DNA of 64,000 bases from Heligmosomoides polygyrus polygyrus (Eukaryota > Nematoda > Chromadorea > Rhabditida > Heligmosomidae): the NCBI GenBank assembly GCA_947396885.1, contig OX377202.1:110812221-110876220 (forward strand), in the 5' to 3' direction. The notes below the pieces were generated by a model. It made no database searches. It saw only the letters and a list, made by a program, of their open reading frames with translations, and was not told the origin of the DNA. Position numbers and translations under genes: made by a program. This document shows positions 23,651 through 34,582 of the stretch, in pieces; the first letter of the stretch is position 1; every line of letters starts with the position of its first letter.

Positions 23651-26621
23651 GCGCGTGTTCTCGGTTAACTAGCAATTTTAATGAGTCATGAAAGCCGTTG
23701 ATAACGGCGATTCTAAATAGCTCCGTTGAAGCTTCTTAGCCATCTAATGTCTAGTGGTTTTTGCGAGAAGCAGCAGCTAGATTCTACAGTATCGGATCGT
23801 GTAAGTGGCGAAAATCGGATTCGATTCCATCGGTCTTCGGTCGGCGATCTTCCTTGTGTGTCCTTTGGTCTTGTACTAATAGCAGATAGTTCACCGGCTG
23901 TCGGCGGCTCTTGCGGCTAATCTCTCTGCGATCGAGTAGCTCGTGACTTCCAGCACTCCCGGGGGACTAATCGAAGGGGATGAGCTACATACGCTGCTGT
24001 AAAGGTCAGTCAGTTTCCTCAACAATGGCAGAAGAGCGAAAAGTGATTGCGGAACAACAGATTGTCTCCCGACAACCGATCAGTTCAGATTACTCCCTCC
24101 TAGCTGCACAGCTGTCGGCTTCCTGAGATTTTCATGTAGTTCAATTGGAGAAAAGATCTAGAACACTAGGTACACAGAACCTGCACGTGAAAGGCATACG
24201 AAACCTAAAGGCTACAATTTTATGGAATCTCGGCTGACGGTACATTATTCGCTTTAAATGCAGTCATTCAACAAAATCTAAAGATTGTAGCCTTTTGTAC
24301 TGTTTTTGCTCTAAACTGTACACTTCACTTTTTATTTTTAATTGCTTTCACTGCTCAGTTGCTGTCCTTGAGTCTCGGCATGTCCTTGAACAGTAGAAAA
24401 ATGTGTCCTAATGCTATCGTGCCAAGATGGATATATGTAGGAGCTTTGTACGGCTTACGTTTTGAAGTAATTGCCTTCTTCCACCCGGAAGAAACTGAAG
24501 ATTTGAAAAAATTGAAAGTGCACTTTTAGTTGGACAATTTTCATTCCATTTTTCGAGAAAAATAAGCACATTAAGGCTATAATAGATACTCGATAAGAAG
24601 AGCGAAATAAACTTTACTTTTAAAAACTTATGCGAAAAAATTTATACTGCAAGTCTTATGCAGCGATGTGAACACCTTTTTAATAAACATGAAATTTTAA
24701 TTCATTTGGTTAAAACAGTTTTTTAAGTCTATACAAAGGAGATTGTGCCGTGCTCTCGTCATTGCAATGACTACTTGAATGATAGGACAAATGCTGTTTC
24801 TCTGACGTTACGCAATGGAGAATGCTGGTGTGTTTCTTTAATCGTAGTTGCTCTTGCTGTTTCTAGATTTATACACATGCGGACAGCAATTACGCGGTCT
24901 TTCCAATACAAAGAAACAACACATAGAACGAGTGCACGGCGCAATCTCTCCCTTAACACACCTACAAGTTCGTTGATTTCAAGCACCTCAGGATAAACCT
25001 AAAAATATTGTTCGCGGTTAAGTGATAAGAATTCTGCGTTCATTCAAACAGTGTAGTTATCTTTTCCATTAGATACTGTATAAACGCGAATTTTTCATGA
25101 AGCATTTCTTTTTAAAAAAATAGTTTTAACTTTATCAAAAGGGCTACTTAAGTGTTCTTTTTTGGTCTATATATGCTTTAGATACATGTGAATGAATTTT
25201 CTAAACGTATTTTTTTCAATAGTGTGCAGTTTCAAATTTAAAGTTCCCATTTTAATATGTAATGGAACAAGCAAAAACATTTCTACACAAGACTTGGGTG
25301 TGCTTCGCACCACTGCCGCAGGCTGCGATATCTTATAGAACCTTAATTATCCTCATAGTATTTGTTTTGAATGAACCCAATTCTCTGTTTTTTCTTCAAA
25401 TAATTAATTTTTAAATTTAAATTTTATTTTATGCGGCTGTTCATGTCTTTCTCTTTGCGCTTCGTTGCCATTACATATGTGAGAAGGCGTGTGACCTCCC
25501 TCCTACGAGGGTTTATTAATTCCACATGGGTTGCCGATGCGTTTGACGGCTCGTGCATGCTAATGAGGTCAAAGATGCTCGACTTCAATTCAACGCAAGC
25601 AGATGGATGTCATAAATATAGAAGAAGTCGTATAGGAATAGCTTCCGGTTTTAGAGGTCGCGTAACCTGAAAACAGTTGCTGGGCAACACTATCAGGAAC
25701 CAAAAAAGCTATTCTCGGATCAGTACTGCCCAACAATTGGCTGGGTAAACTGTAGTTACCTATTGCAGTATCCTATTGTGTAAACTGTTTTATTCTTTGA
25801 AGAACTACCTCAAAACTTTTGAACGGCATTCACGTCAACGTTGGCAGTTTTCGGGCCAAACTGGACAGCTTCCAATGTTAAACTGAACAGCTTCCTAGCC
25901 GAGAAATGTGGGCATCGCGGCTGGACACTCACTGAAAGGCCAAATTTCTCGATCGAAAATTGGTTCTGAATTTCTTTGAACATGCATCGTTGCATTGAAA
26001 GAAGCGAATACGCTGTTAAAATTTTAGAAAGTTCTTATTTTCTCGGCTGCAATAACGATTTTAAGCTGATCGCAAATGCAAAAGCAGCAAATTCGCTTTG
26101 CTGTGTGAAATAAGAGGAAATGACGCCATGCACTCATCTCGCACGTCACTATGTTTATCTGAATGATAGTGCAGATGCTGTTTACTTGAAGCTCCATAGG
26201 GAAAAATAAAGTTTTTTGATTGCACTGCTTGACTAATGAGCAATGTTACGAAAACAGAATTTTTAGTTTGTTTCCGAAGGAAGAAAATTTAATTTAAAAA
26301 GTTATCTCAATTTTTGAAACTTGCCTAGTTCATTTCGAAAGGAGGGCTTTTTGATTTGGAAGTGGTTCATTTTGAGTTGAAAAGCAACTAGTTTTACGTG
26401 AACATTTTCGTTTTCTTTCAGCGATCAAAGTTGAGTGCAAATAAAGACCAATTCACGTAAATGCGACATCTGCTTGCTCGGATAAAACCTCGAGCCTGCT
26501 CTGTGGTCTCCACTGATGTGATGTTGGACGGATTTTCATTATTTTCTGGTCAAAGCGCTGTAGGTAGGAATTTTACACTTATTGGAAGTGAAAAGCAGAT
26601 AAAGGATAAACGAAAGTGTTG
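23651..26621. other. No supported gene; older repeats
   Basis: 23800-24004 is GC-richer and ends in a possible short exon (MSYIRCCK before GTCAGT). 24480-25010 and 25780-26240 share words with 40990-41250, for example gaatgatag.gcagatgctg and gcgcgatctctcc-like ends. Confidence 0.35.
25805..25905 (-). repeat. 21-bp-period repeat block
   Basis: gggccaaactggacagcttc and caatgttaaactgaacagct are adjacent units. Confidence 0.5.
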
Positions 26622-26765
26622 CTCAATCCCTTTTCGGATGCGCCATGAACTCTTCTTCTGCGGGATGTCGCGTGAGGCTTGTACGGCCCAGGCGGGATAC
26701 CCGAACCAAGAAACCGAGCTCGACGACCGCTCCTCCCCCGACTGCGCTACCACGGGCCTCTTAAG
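26622..26765 (-). mobile_element. SINE family S, internally deleted, reverse
   Basis: The tail ttttcggatgcgccatgaac joins the head (cccgactgcgctaccacg) with the central 120 bp missing. Confidence 0.65.
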
Positions 26766-27169
26766 CAGACATTAGAAGCGAATAGCAAGGAAGCTCAGTT
26801 TTGATTTTTTCTTGATGTTGATCGAAATGCGTGACGTGTCCATTCGCAGCGCCCAGAGCAGAAGTGCAAGACCATTCCTCCTTTTTTGGCAATATTACGG
26901 GTCCCTCTCTGGTTCAAAATGTTCCCGTTCTTTGACGTTCGGGGCACACAACGTGCATTCGGCCATTTTCCGCTTTGTTGAAAACTGCAGCACAGGATTT
27001 CCAATTTACCTGTGGATGCAGAATTGCACGAATGGAAGGCCCTATTCTACCCACTTGACGTTCGTGTGGTCCAATGAGTACTGTAGCCTTTCCTCGACCA
27101 GTCTAATCCAGTTCAAGCTTTGCTGCCGTTTCTTTTCACACAGAAAAAAGGTCCGAGGACTAAGGTCAG

Positions 27170-27432
27170 CGCTAGTCAATCTCTGGGATACGCCATGCGT
27201 TTTGCATCTACGTGATGTCGTGGGAGCAACTCGAGTGCATATTTTGCCTATACAACAACAACTTGCAGTAGCCAGCCGATGGGCCTCAGTGCTTTACCTA
27301 TTCTCGGGAAGTCTGACACCAATTCACGAACCCCGGAGGGATAAAAGGCCTGGTGGGCCTAAGAGAGAAATTCGAACCAAGAACCTGAAATCAGGTGCCA
27401 GCGACATCCGGCGCTTCCGACTGCACTGCCAC
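27170..27432 (-). mobile_element. SINE family S, reverse, next to an SL1-like sequence
   Basis: The reverse tail gggatacgccatgcgttttg runs to the head cgcttccgactgcactgcca; the SL1-like stretch starts at 27434. Confidence 0.75.
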
Positions 27433-27433
27433 G

Positions 27434-27456
27434 GTTTAGTTACCCAAGTTTGGAGT
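27434..27456 (+). other. SL1-like sequence (one substitution, one insertion)
   Basis: ggtttagttacccaagtttg plus gag differs from SL1 by one base change and one extra G. ATG follows after 4 bases but opens only six codons. It directly adjoins the 5' end of a reverse SINE, as at 5385. Confidence 0.5.
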
Positions 27457-27587
27457 TTCATGAACGGTTGTGCATTGTAATGCGGTTATCTATGCTCTAG
27501 GCAAAATAGGTGCTCCAGGGTGTTATGTGGACGACATTTGTGCGGAAATTTTCACACAGTATCGCAGAGATTTCAGCTCATTGAGAT

Positions 27588-27634
27588 CTACACAAGAGTA
27601 GGAATTGCGACTACACAAGAGTAGGAATTGCGAC
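27588..27634. repeat. Tandem duplication of a 23-bp unit
   Basis: acacaagagtaggaattgcg occurs twice in direct succession. Confidence 0.85.
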
Positions 27635-27871
27635 TTTTAGAGTAGAGTTTCTTGTAATCTTCTTGAAGGCTTTACGTCGTCTTCTTGAAATCCATCTCAA
27701 GATAGCTCCATGCTCATCCCGAATATTTGTTAATTTTTTAAACACTTTATTTTAAAAGCAGTCTAAAACACGTCATTTTGCGCTTTTCCCACCCAAAGAC
27801 CCAAAAATACGATGACAGGTCTTGTACCATGGACCGCTTGTGAAATGTCAAGTTACTTGTACTGCAGTGGG

Positions 27872-28130
27872 TGAGCGGCGTGTGATAGCGCAATCGGAGG
27901 AGAAACTGGCTGCACTCGATTACAGGTTCCTGGTTCGGAATCTCCCTCATGCTAATCAGGCTGCAAACCTTCGGGGTCTGACGCTTTCCAGGAAAGGGTA
28001 AAACACCGAATTGTCTATCGGCTGACCATCGCAAGTCATTGTATAGGCCAAATACGTATTGGAATCGTCTCCACGACATTCCTTAGACGTTGAAATGGCT
28101 CATCCCGAAGAGGATTGACTTTGCCCTTTA
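27872..28130 (+). mobile_element. SINE family S, diverged copy
   Basis: Head gcgtgtgatagcgcaatcgg, ggttcctggttcggaatc, and ccaaatacgtattgg before a damaged tail. Confidence 0.7.
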
Positions 28131-28424
28131 ACCTTTATATCGGTTCATATCCACAGACATCCTTCATCTAGTCTTTTTAGCTCAACATAAGCTGTTGAAG
28201 GCGCTGAATGCCTCGCATCCAATATCTGAAAAGGGGCTGTTGATGCTTATCTGCATGGATTTTGTTGATCCGCCACCGTTTTCACTTATAATGTGTGAGC
28301 TAGCGTCATCTAAAATTCCTCGGGGCCCCATCCAGTCCTTCCTCTTCATTATTGATACTCAAGTTGTCTTGATGGGATACCTTAATCGTTTTCAATACAG
28401 CCAATCTTATCGAGTAGCTTTTAG

Positions 28425-28512
28425 GACATTTTTAGCACCTTCGCTTCGAATTGGACACTTTTCCAACCAAAATAGACACTTTTAAAACCAAATTGAACAC
28501 TCTTCTAAGCTA
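28425..28512 (-). repeat. 21-bp-period repeat block interrupted by mariner C1
   Basis: ccaaccaaaatagacacttt and aaaaccaaattgaacactct are consecutive 21-base units; the block resumes after the mariner at 29424-29475. Confidence 0.7.
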
Positions 28513-29421
28513 CCAGGCTGTCCAATAATTCTTGTCCGAAAATTTCACATTTTTAATTTTTTTCAACTTTATTGAAAAACAAGTCTAACCAACAATATAA
28601 TCACCACAGTTATCCACAACAGTGGCCCATCGATAGGGCAGGTCGCCGATGCCCTTCGCCCAGAACTCCGGGGGCTGCGACTCGAAGAAGTCCGCGATGT
28701 CGGATTTGAGGTCGTTGTAGTTGGTGAATTTTCTTCCGGCCAAATGGTGCTTCAGCGGGCGGAGCAAGTGGTAGTCGGAGGGGGCGAGGTCCGGGGAACA
28801 CGGCGGATGGGCAACCGTCTCCCAGCCGAGCGTCGCCAACTTCTGCTGGGTCGCCTTCGCCACGTGGGGGCGCGCGTTGTCGTGCAGCAGGTGGACCGAG
28901 GCCCGTCGGGGACGCTTTTCTCGGATGGCGGCGGCTAGTTTCTCGAGCTGATCGGTGTAGATGGAGGCGGTGACCGTCCTGCCTTGCGCGAGCAGCTCGA
29001 AGTACAGCATGCTCTTGGCGTCCCACCAGCAGCAGAGCATGATCTTCAGCGGGTGCAGGTGGGCTTTCGGCGTCGTCGACGGCTCTTCTCCGCGCGGGAT
29101 CCAGACGGCACGGCGGGCGACGTTGTCGTAGAGGACCCAGCTCTCATCCCCAGTGACAAGGCCCTCGAGAAACTCCTTGCGATGCGGACGAAGGAGGAGG
29201 GGCTGGCAGACGGCCACGCGGCTCTGCTTGTTGGCGTCCGTCAGACGGTGGGGGATAGCTTGTACTGGTAGCCAGACGCGGCGCCTGCGCCTGATATACC
29301 CCTAGCGTGGAACTCTGGAGAACCTTCTAGAAGGTTTTTACACTTGCCTGATATTATAACACTTCTAAGGAAAATTATAAAATTTTGAAAATTTTTGGAC
29401 AGGAATTATTGGACAGCCTGG
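28513..29421 (-). mobile_element. Mariner family C copy 1, internally deleted, GC-rich
   Basis: The element is 909 bp with TIRs ccaggctgtccaataattc and TA duplications (28511-28512, 29422-29423). The coding part is visibly far richer in G+C than the surroundings. About 165 bp separates the 5' TIR from the start of the remaining transposase, too short for the missing N-terminal domain. It is inserted in a 21-bp-period repeat block. Confidence 0.92.
28585..29253 (-). pseudogene. N-terminally deleted mariner C1 transposase
   Basis: The open frame runs from PHRLTDANKQSRVAVCQ to NCGDYIVG. It retains the three catalytic blocks VTGDESWVLYDN, LLHDNARPHVA and SPDLAPSDYHLL with 34 residues between the second and third Asp (DD34D). 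The first ~110 residues (paired HTH DNA-binding domain) are absent. No internal stop is present, so a catalytic-domain-only protein is possible in principle. Confidence 0.88.
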
Positions 29422-30523
29422 TAGCTTTGAGGTTTTTTAAGTCAAAGCGAATCTTCCAATTCGAAATGGCCTCCAGACATGTTAAATTACAGACTGAATA
29501 AGATGGTATAACAATTTTTCGTTTAACACATTGACGACAATCGCGTTTTGTGGCAGACTGCCGCGTGGGACGCGCGCGCGATTCTACATGCGTGCGCTAT
29601 GGGCCACCGGTGGCTCATAACGTCCCTTTTTTGTTTCATGCACATTTTTATAGATTTTTTTTCTGTTCCCTAACCACTTGTGATAGGAGAATGTCCAACA
29701 GCAATAAGCAAGAAACATGTCGTTGCTTTCATTACATACATCGAATTAAAAACTTTTTACTAGCAAGGAAACCAATTCTACAATCAAATCAATTCAAGTC
29801 AGTCTTTTTCGCCTAATGTTCCCTAAAGGTTGTTATTTGGTGTGCTGATCACGTACCTGACAAACGTTTCCGAAATTTCGGCTGATTGTGGTAGGTTACG
29901 GTAAGTACGGGTGGGTAAGGCTGTCGGAGTCCCGGTCTCGTAGACAAAATCTGGGCAAAGTCGGTAACGATGACGCCGACAGTCTTACCGTACCTACGTA
30001 ACCTACCTTTATTGGCCGAAGTTTTGAAAACGAATGCCATATCCGAGATCAGCACCCAAAATAACCCCCATAGACGACGTTCGGGCAAAATCGGTGACCA
30101 CGACTCCGACAGCACACCCGTGCCTACCGTGATGACCTACCGTAATCGGCCGAAATTTTGAAAACGGGTGTCAGTTTCGTGATCAACACTCCAAATTACC
30201 TCCTTAGGCGAACTTGGCCGAAAAAGACTGATTTGAATTGATTTGACTGTAGAATTGGTCCCCTTCCTAGTAAATTTTTAAATTTGATATATGTAATGAA
30301 AGCGACGACATTTTTCTTGCTCATTGCTGTTTTATTTATTTATTTATTTTGTGGCGCGAATTATCGCGCGGTGCCATACAACACACCCACATGCAACACC
30401 CTTTAGAAATGGCATGACAACACAAACATATCCAAAGAGAGATTACTAAAAATACAACAGACAATGGGATAAAAATAAAAGAACTAAATTCAGAACTATT
30501 TCAATCGCTGGTCAATGAATTTC

Positions 30524-33184
30524 TTAAATCGGGGACATCTGAAGCACATTATCTTTGAGCAGTGGTCGAAAAACTCGAATGGTTCTGTTCGAAAAAAAGT
30601 TTGATCGGATTTGGCTTTGACTCTTCATAACTGGATCGGTGGCTCTTAGGTAACCATATCTTGTTCTGGCCTCAGGTAACACCGAAAAGAAGTCTGAGGC
30701 TTCTATTTGTACTCTGCCTGTTAGTATTTTGAACATCATCACAAGATCGAATTTTGTTCTCCTACTCCTTAGGGACGACAAACCCAATTGAGTAGCTCTG
30801 GTTTCACCATCGGGAATGGAGGAATAGTCCATCGCATAACACCTCAGCATCAGTTTGCGGGTGAAGTTATTCTGGACCCTCTCCAGCAGACGAATATCCT
30901 TACGTTTGTAAGGATTGAAGACGGTAGTCCCACTTTCAACGATTGGCCTGATGTACATTTTATAAGCCCTTAATAGAACCTTGGGGTTTTTGGTTCTAAA
31001 CATCCGAAAAAGATTGTAGATGCGAGCCATACCTTTCTTTACGAGCATACTGTAGTGAGGCCCGAAGTCTAGATTGCTGTTTATGAGATAACCGAGATCT
31101 CTAACTTCGTCTACCCTTCTTAGAGGAGTGGATCCGATAGAATACGTTGTAGTGGCGGTTTTATCCCCAATGACGAAAACATGAGTTTTTTCCACAACAA
31201 GGGGTAGTTCCCAATATTCGGACCACTTGCTAACAAAATTTATAGCAGTTTGCAAGCGGTCCGTTTCCATTGGCGACTCTATGACTTTATAAATTTTTAT
31301 ATCGTCGGCGTACATTTTACATGTGACTCCAAGGTTTTCGATAATATTGGGGATTTCAAACGTGTAAATCAGAAATAGAATGGGGGAAAGAACCCCACCT
31401 TGCGGGACACCGCTGCATGCTTCATACACGGGTGAGAACTCTTTACCTATACGTACTTGGAAAGTCCTACTATCAAGGAAATCACGTATCCACGATATAA
31501 TCCTATGGTGAATTCCAACAGATGATAATTTATGCATTAATTTGGAGTGGGAAACCTTGTCGAATGCTTTCCGGAAATCAAAGAAGACAACATCCACCCT
31601 TTTCTTGTCTTCCCTTGCTCTAGTCCAGTCGTTCATCGCTGTAAGAACTGCAGATTCTACTGACCTACCCTCCATAAATCCAAACTGGGCGTTCGAAATA
31701 ACGTTGTGCCTGATTAAGTGAGCTACAATATGTTTTTTCATAATTTTCTCAAACGCTCTAGCAAAAATCGAGGTAATGCTAACAGGTCGATAGTTTCTCG
31801 GGTGATTAAGCGGCACTTTCTTAGATACAGGTGTAATTAAAGCATGCTTCCAGCGCTGAGGCACTTCTGATCTCATATAACTCAAATTAAAAATGTACTC
31901 GAGAGGGAGACCAATGAAGGGTAGAATTCTTTTAATAAAACATAGTGGAACAAAGTCCGGGGTCGTAGACGACGACGAAGGCCAGCTCTCAAGCAATTTA
32001 ATTATTTCATCTCTCTGGAACCACAGCGTGGGTTCCATTTCAGGATAAGACGGGAAATTTGCGATCTCAGAATCAGAAGGCGCAGTGCCTCTGCCCGGTT
32101 TATTGAAGGAGTCATAGAAGATCTTAGCCAAGAGATCTGCTTTCAACTCCTCCCGAACAACCGGAGACCCATCATCCGCTACTAGGCAGGGTATCGAGCG
32201 TGACCCTTTCCTCGAGTTGACATATCGGTAGATCCTTGCCAAGTCTCCGGATTCAGTAATTTTCTTTTCCACAAACATCAAATACCTCTCTAAAGCTTTT
32301 TCCGTTCTGTGATTTATTGCCTTATAGCTCTGCCAATCCTTGACAAGGTTGCTCTTCATCGCTCTATGCCATATGTTTGATCGTTTTTTCATCATTCTGA
32401 TCAAGTACGAGGGTAAATTCATTTGTCCAATATCAACCCTACGTCTCGGGATGAATTTTTCAATACAATGATGTAGAACTGCAAGAAATATTTCGTACAT
32501 CTCATTTACAGTGTCAACCGAGGCAAAACTGCCTATCCAGTCGATGCTTGCTAAATGGGCTTCGATTGCGTTATAATTTGCACGATTAAAATCGAGTATT
32601 GACTGAGGATCATTGGAAAATATCAAGTCTAGGAAAGAGCTACTTCTCGTGGGACAATGAATCACTTGATGGAAATTGTGAGTTGCCACTAGGTCGACAA
32701 AGTCTTGCGGAATACCTACCATTTGCTTTGAAGGATTTAGGATGCCAAAATCGCGATAGTTAAAATCACCAAGAAGAATGCAGCGGCTGTCACATGCACA
32801 GAAATCGCTTATGGCCTTGACTAGTTTGGTTGAATTACTTATACCACAGCCAGGCGCCCTATACACCAGAATAAAACGAGTGCTACCCGAGCTGAAGAAC
32901 ACGTCACATACTAGTATTTCGTAGCCATCTGTGACTGATTCCTCAAAAACTAGATTGTAATCTAAAGTCTTCCTAACAATAAGAATCACCCCGCCACCTA
33001 TTTTGTGTGCTCTATCGCATCGTACACCTTCATACATGCCACTTAGGTGTCCTAGCAAAGGTGAAAGATCAATGGTGTTTCTGAGCCACGACTCTGTTAT
33101 GAAAGCCAAATCATACTTATGATTGCTAAGGTCTGCCATAAATGCAGCTGAATTCTTGACCAGCGATCTAACGTTCGCTAACAT
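30524..33184 (-). CDS. LINE ORF2: endonuclease plus reverse transcriptase
   Basis: An uninterrupted 886-codon frame. The N-terminal apurinic-type endonuclease has ITESWL (Glu about residue 31) and LLGDFN (about 138). The reverse transcriptase carries NYRPVSIT, DFRKAFD (about 535), SGVPQGGVLSPILF and the catalytic YADD (about 626). The C-terminus has the LLERVQNNFTRKL motif common in CR1/Jockey-group ORF2. In the family this protein nicks target DNA and copies the element RNA in place. The frame remains open for about 13 codons upstream of this ATG. The lack of stops suggests recent activity. Confidence 0.93.
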   Translation of the reverse strand: MLANVRSLVKNSAAFMADLSNHKYDLAFITESWLRNTIDLSPLLGHLSGMYEGVRCDRAHKIGGGVILIVRKTLDYNLVFEESVTDGYEILVCDVFFSSGSTRFILVYRAPGCGISNSTKLVKAISDFCACDSRCILLGDFNYRDFGILNPSKQMVGIPQDFVDLVATHNFHQVIHCPTRSSSFLDLIFSNDPQSILDFNRANYNAIEAHLASIDWIGSFASVDTVNEMYEIFLAVLHHCIEKFIPRRRVDIGQMNLPSYLIRMMKKRSNIWHRAMKSNLVKDWQSYKAINHRTEKALERYLMFVEKKITESGDLARIYRYVNSRKGSRSIPCLVADDGSPVVREELKADLLAKIFYDSFNKPGRGTAPSDSEIANFPSYPEMEPTLWFQRDEIIKLLESWPSSSSTTPDFVPLCFIKRILPFIGLPLEYIFNLSYMRSEVPQRWKHALITPVSKKVPLNHPRNYRPVSITSIFARAFEKIMKKHIVAHLIRHNVISNAQFGFMEGRSVESAVLTAMNDWTRAREDKKRVDVVFFDFRKAFDKVSHSKLMHKLSSVGIHHRIISWIRDFLDSRTFQVRIGKEFSPVYEACSGVPQGGVLSPILFLIYTFEIPNIIENLGVTCKMYADDIKIYKVIESPMETDRLQTAINFVSKWSEYWELPLVVEKTHVFVIGDKTATTTYSIGSTPLRRVDEVRDLGYLINSNLDFGPHYSMLVKKGMARIYNLFRMFRTKNPKVLLRAYKMYIRPIVESGTTVFNPYKRKDIRLLERVQNNFTRKLMLRCYAMDYSSIPDGETRATQLGLSSLRSRRTKFDLVMMFKILTGRVQIEASDFFSVLPEARTRYGYLRATDPVMKSQSQIRSNFFSNRTIRVFRPLLKDNVLQMSPI

Positions 33185-33372
33185 ACAACTGATGCTACAA
33201 TCTTTGAATCTTCCCTGCCTTATGGCTCCCCAAAAGGGGTGTCCTTAGATGGCGAAGATCCGATAGGCTGAGAGTTAAAGAGCATCGACTGCGACATTTG
33301 AGGAACGTAGTTAGTTTGGAAGGATTCCTCAAGCGCACCGCCTCTACTCTTTAGGTATTCCTCACGCCTACG

Positions 33373-34017
33373 CTATCTTTCCTCTTTAGTAAGGGATGGG
33401 CGAATATATATTCCCTTATGAGGAAATGAACGCAAGCTTGAGGCTTTCCTAAGAACGTCAACTTGAAAATGAGATGAAGGCAAAACTACTTTAAGAAGTC
33501 TGGGTTTACTCGGCCTTGGTCTTCCTAAACGGTAGACCGATACAGGCAAGCATTCCACATTTAGGAAATCAAGAATGTCAGTTGTACAATTCACATCGTG
33601 ACATACTTTAGCAAGAGCACTTGGACAGGAGAGTTCAGGTATACCAGAAATGACTATGGAACGTTTACGTTCAAGGTCAGCATCAGTGGATACATTCGAC
33701 AACGTGACAGAGTTCTGAGTACAGACACTATTAGGATCAGACTTTATAAGACTAAGTTCTCGCTTCAATGAGGAATTTTCGTTTCTCAATTGTGTTACCT
33801 CCTGAACTAAGTCGTTGTTCACACGCTTCAGCTCTCTTATTTCCTCCTTTGTCTCGATCAGTAGATCGATTATTGCCTTGACGTGACTCGGCGTTGAATC
33901 ATCCTCCGCAATCGTCTTCAATCGTGCATCAGGATCCACAGGAGGACGAGTTGTTGCCTTCGAGTTGGTTCTTTTGAGCTGCTGGGCTGGAAAAGACGAT
34001 GCCCTAGTGCGTACCAT
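33373..34017 (-). CDS. LINE ORF1 protein, probably truncated by a nonsense codon
   Basis: A 214-codon frame starting MVRTRASSFPAQQLKRTNSK. It has a basic N-terminus, a coiled coil at about residues 48-90 (EEIRELKRVNNDLVQEVTQL) and an RRM-like part (ERKRSIVISGIPE, VYRLGRPRPSKPRLLKVVL). This layout matches LINE ORF1 RNA chaperones. After KEER the TAG at 33373-33375 is followed in the same frame by about 48 more codons beginning RRREEYLKSRGGALEES, so the stop is probably a mutation. Confidence 0.8.
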   Translation of the reverse strand: MVRTRASSFPAQQLKRTNSKATTRPPVDPDARLKTIAEDDSTPSHVKAIIDLLIETKEEIRELKRVNNDLVQEVTQLRNENSSLKRELSLIKSDPNSVCTQNSVTLSNVSTDADLERKRSIVISGIPELSCPSALAKVCHDVNCTTDILDFLNVECLPVSVYRLGRPRPSKPRLLKVVLPSSHFQVDVLRKASSLRSFPHKGIYIRPSLTKEER

Positions 34018-34582
34018 ACTTGTTCGTCAGTCAATCGGATACACACTATTGATCCAAACGATCCCGAAGAGCAAACACTTCACCTGTCCAGGTGGCAAAA
34101 TGGAATGAGCCTGTTAAAATTGTTCCCTTGCCACTAGGAACACCGCAAGCGGAGAGCCGGATTGAAGGAGCTGACGAGAATAGAGGAATACCACACTAGG
34201 TGACGCTACAGACGACAGTTCGACACTTTATAGATTGAGAGCACCAGAGCGCCGCCGAAACCAACCGCACGGTGCGAGAACACCGCGTGAATGTTAGACA
34301 CTGTTAGACATTTTTACTGTCACAGATGATTAGGGAACAGAAAAGAATCTATAAAAACTGGAAGCAGCAGAACAAAAAATAGCGAGAAATGTTATGAGCC
34401 ACCGGTGGCTCATATTGTCGTCAATGTGGTAAGCAAAATTTTATATAACATGCTTTGATTTTTCAGCTCATCTCCCGATTAAGTGTAATAGTAATAAAAT
34501 TTTATTTTTAGAAAAAAATAATAAATTTAGATTGCTTTAACACATTTGCTTAAGCATGGAGCGGCTGGTAGAGAGGCTATAT

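Larger units (their letters stand above)
30332..34301 (-). mobile_element. CR1-like non-LTR retrotransposon, nearly complete
   Basis: A two-ORF LINE of about 4 kb in minus orientation. Its 3' end (low coordinate) is a TTTA tract preceded by a GC hairpin (about 30351-30376). The 5' UTR lies at 34018-34301. It interrupts a foldback element: the flanks tcattgctgt (30321-30330) and tgttagacat (from 34302) together match the intact opposite arm. The target duplication looks short (TGTT). Confidence 0.88.
29524..34437. repeat. Long foldback (inverted repeat) element split by the LINE
   Basis: The left arm 29524-29815 is complementary to 30222-30331 continued at 34302-34437. Shared landmarks are acattgacgacaat at the ends, ccaccggtggctcat, gttccctaa and ttcttgctcattgctg. 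The centre (29825-30230) is related to the dispersed palindrome family. Outer ends resemble TTAA-flanked piggyBac-type MITEs (inference only). The left arm has about 65 extra bases near the tip. Confidence 0.8.

Noticed and set aside
24025..24126. 33-codon frame MAEERKVIAEQQIVS
   Set aside because: Too short, and no homology or splice evidence could be judged.
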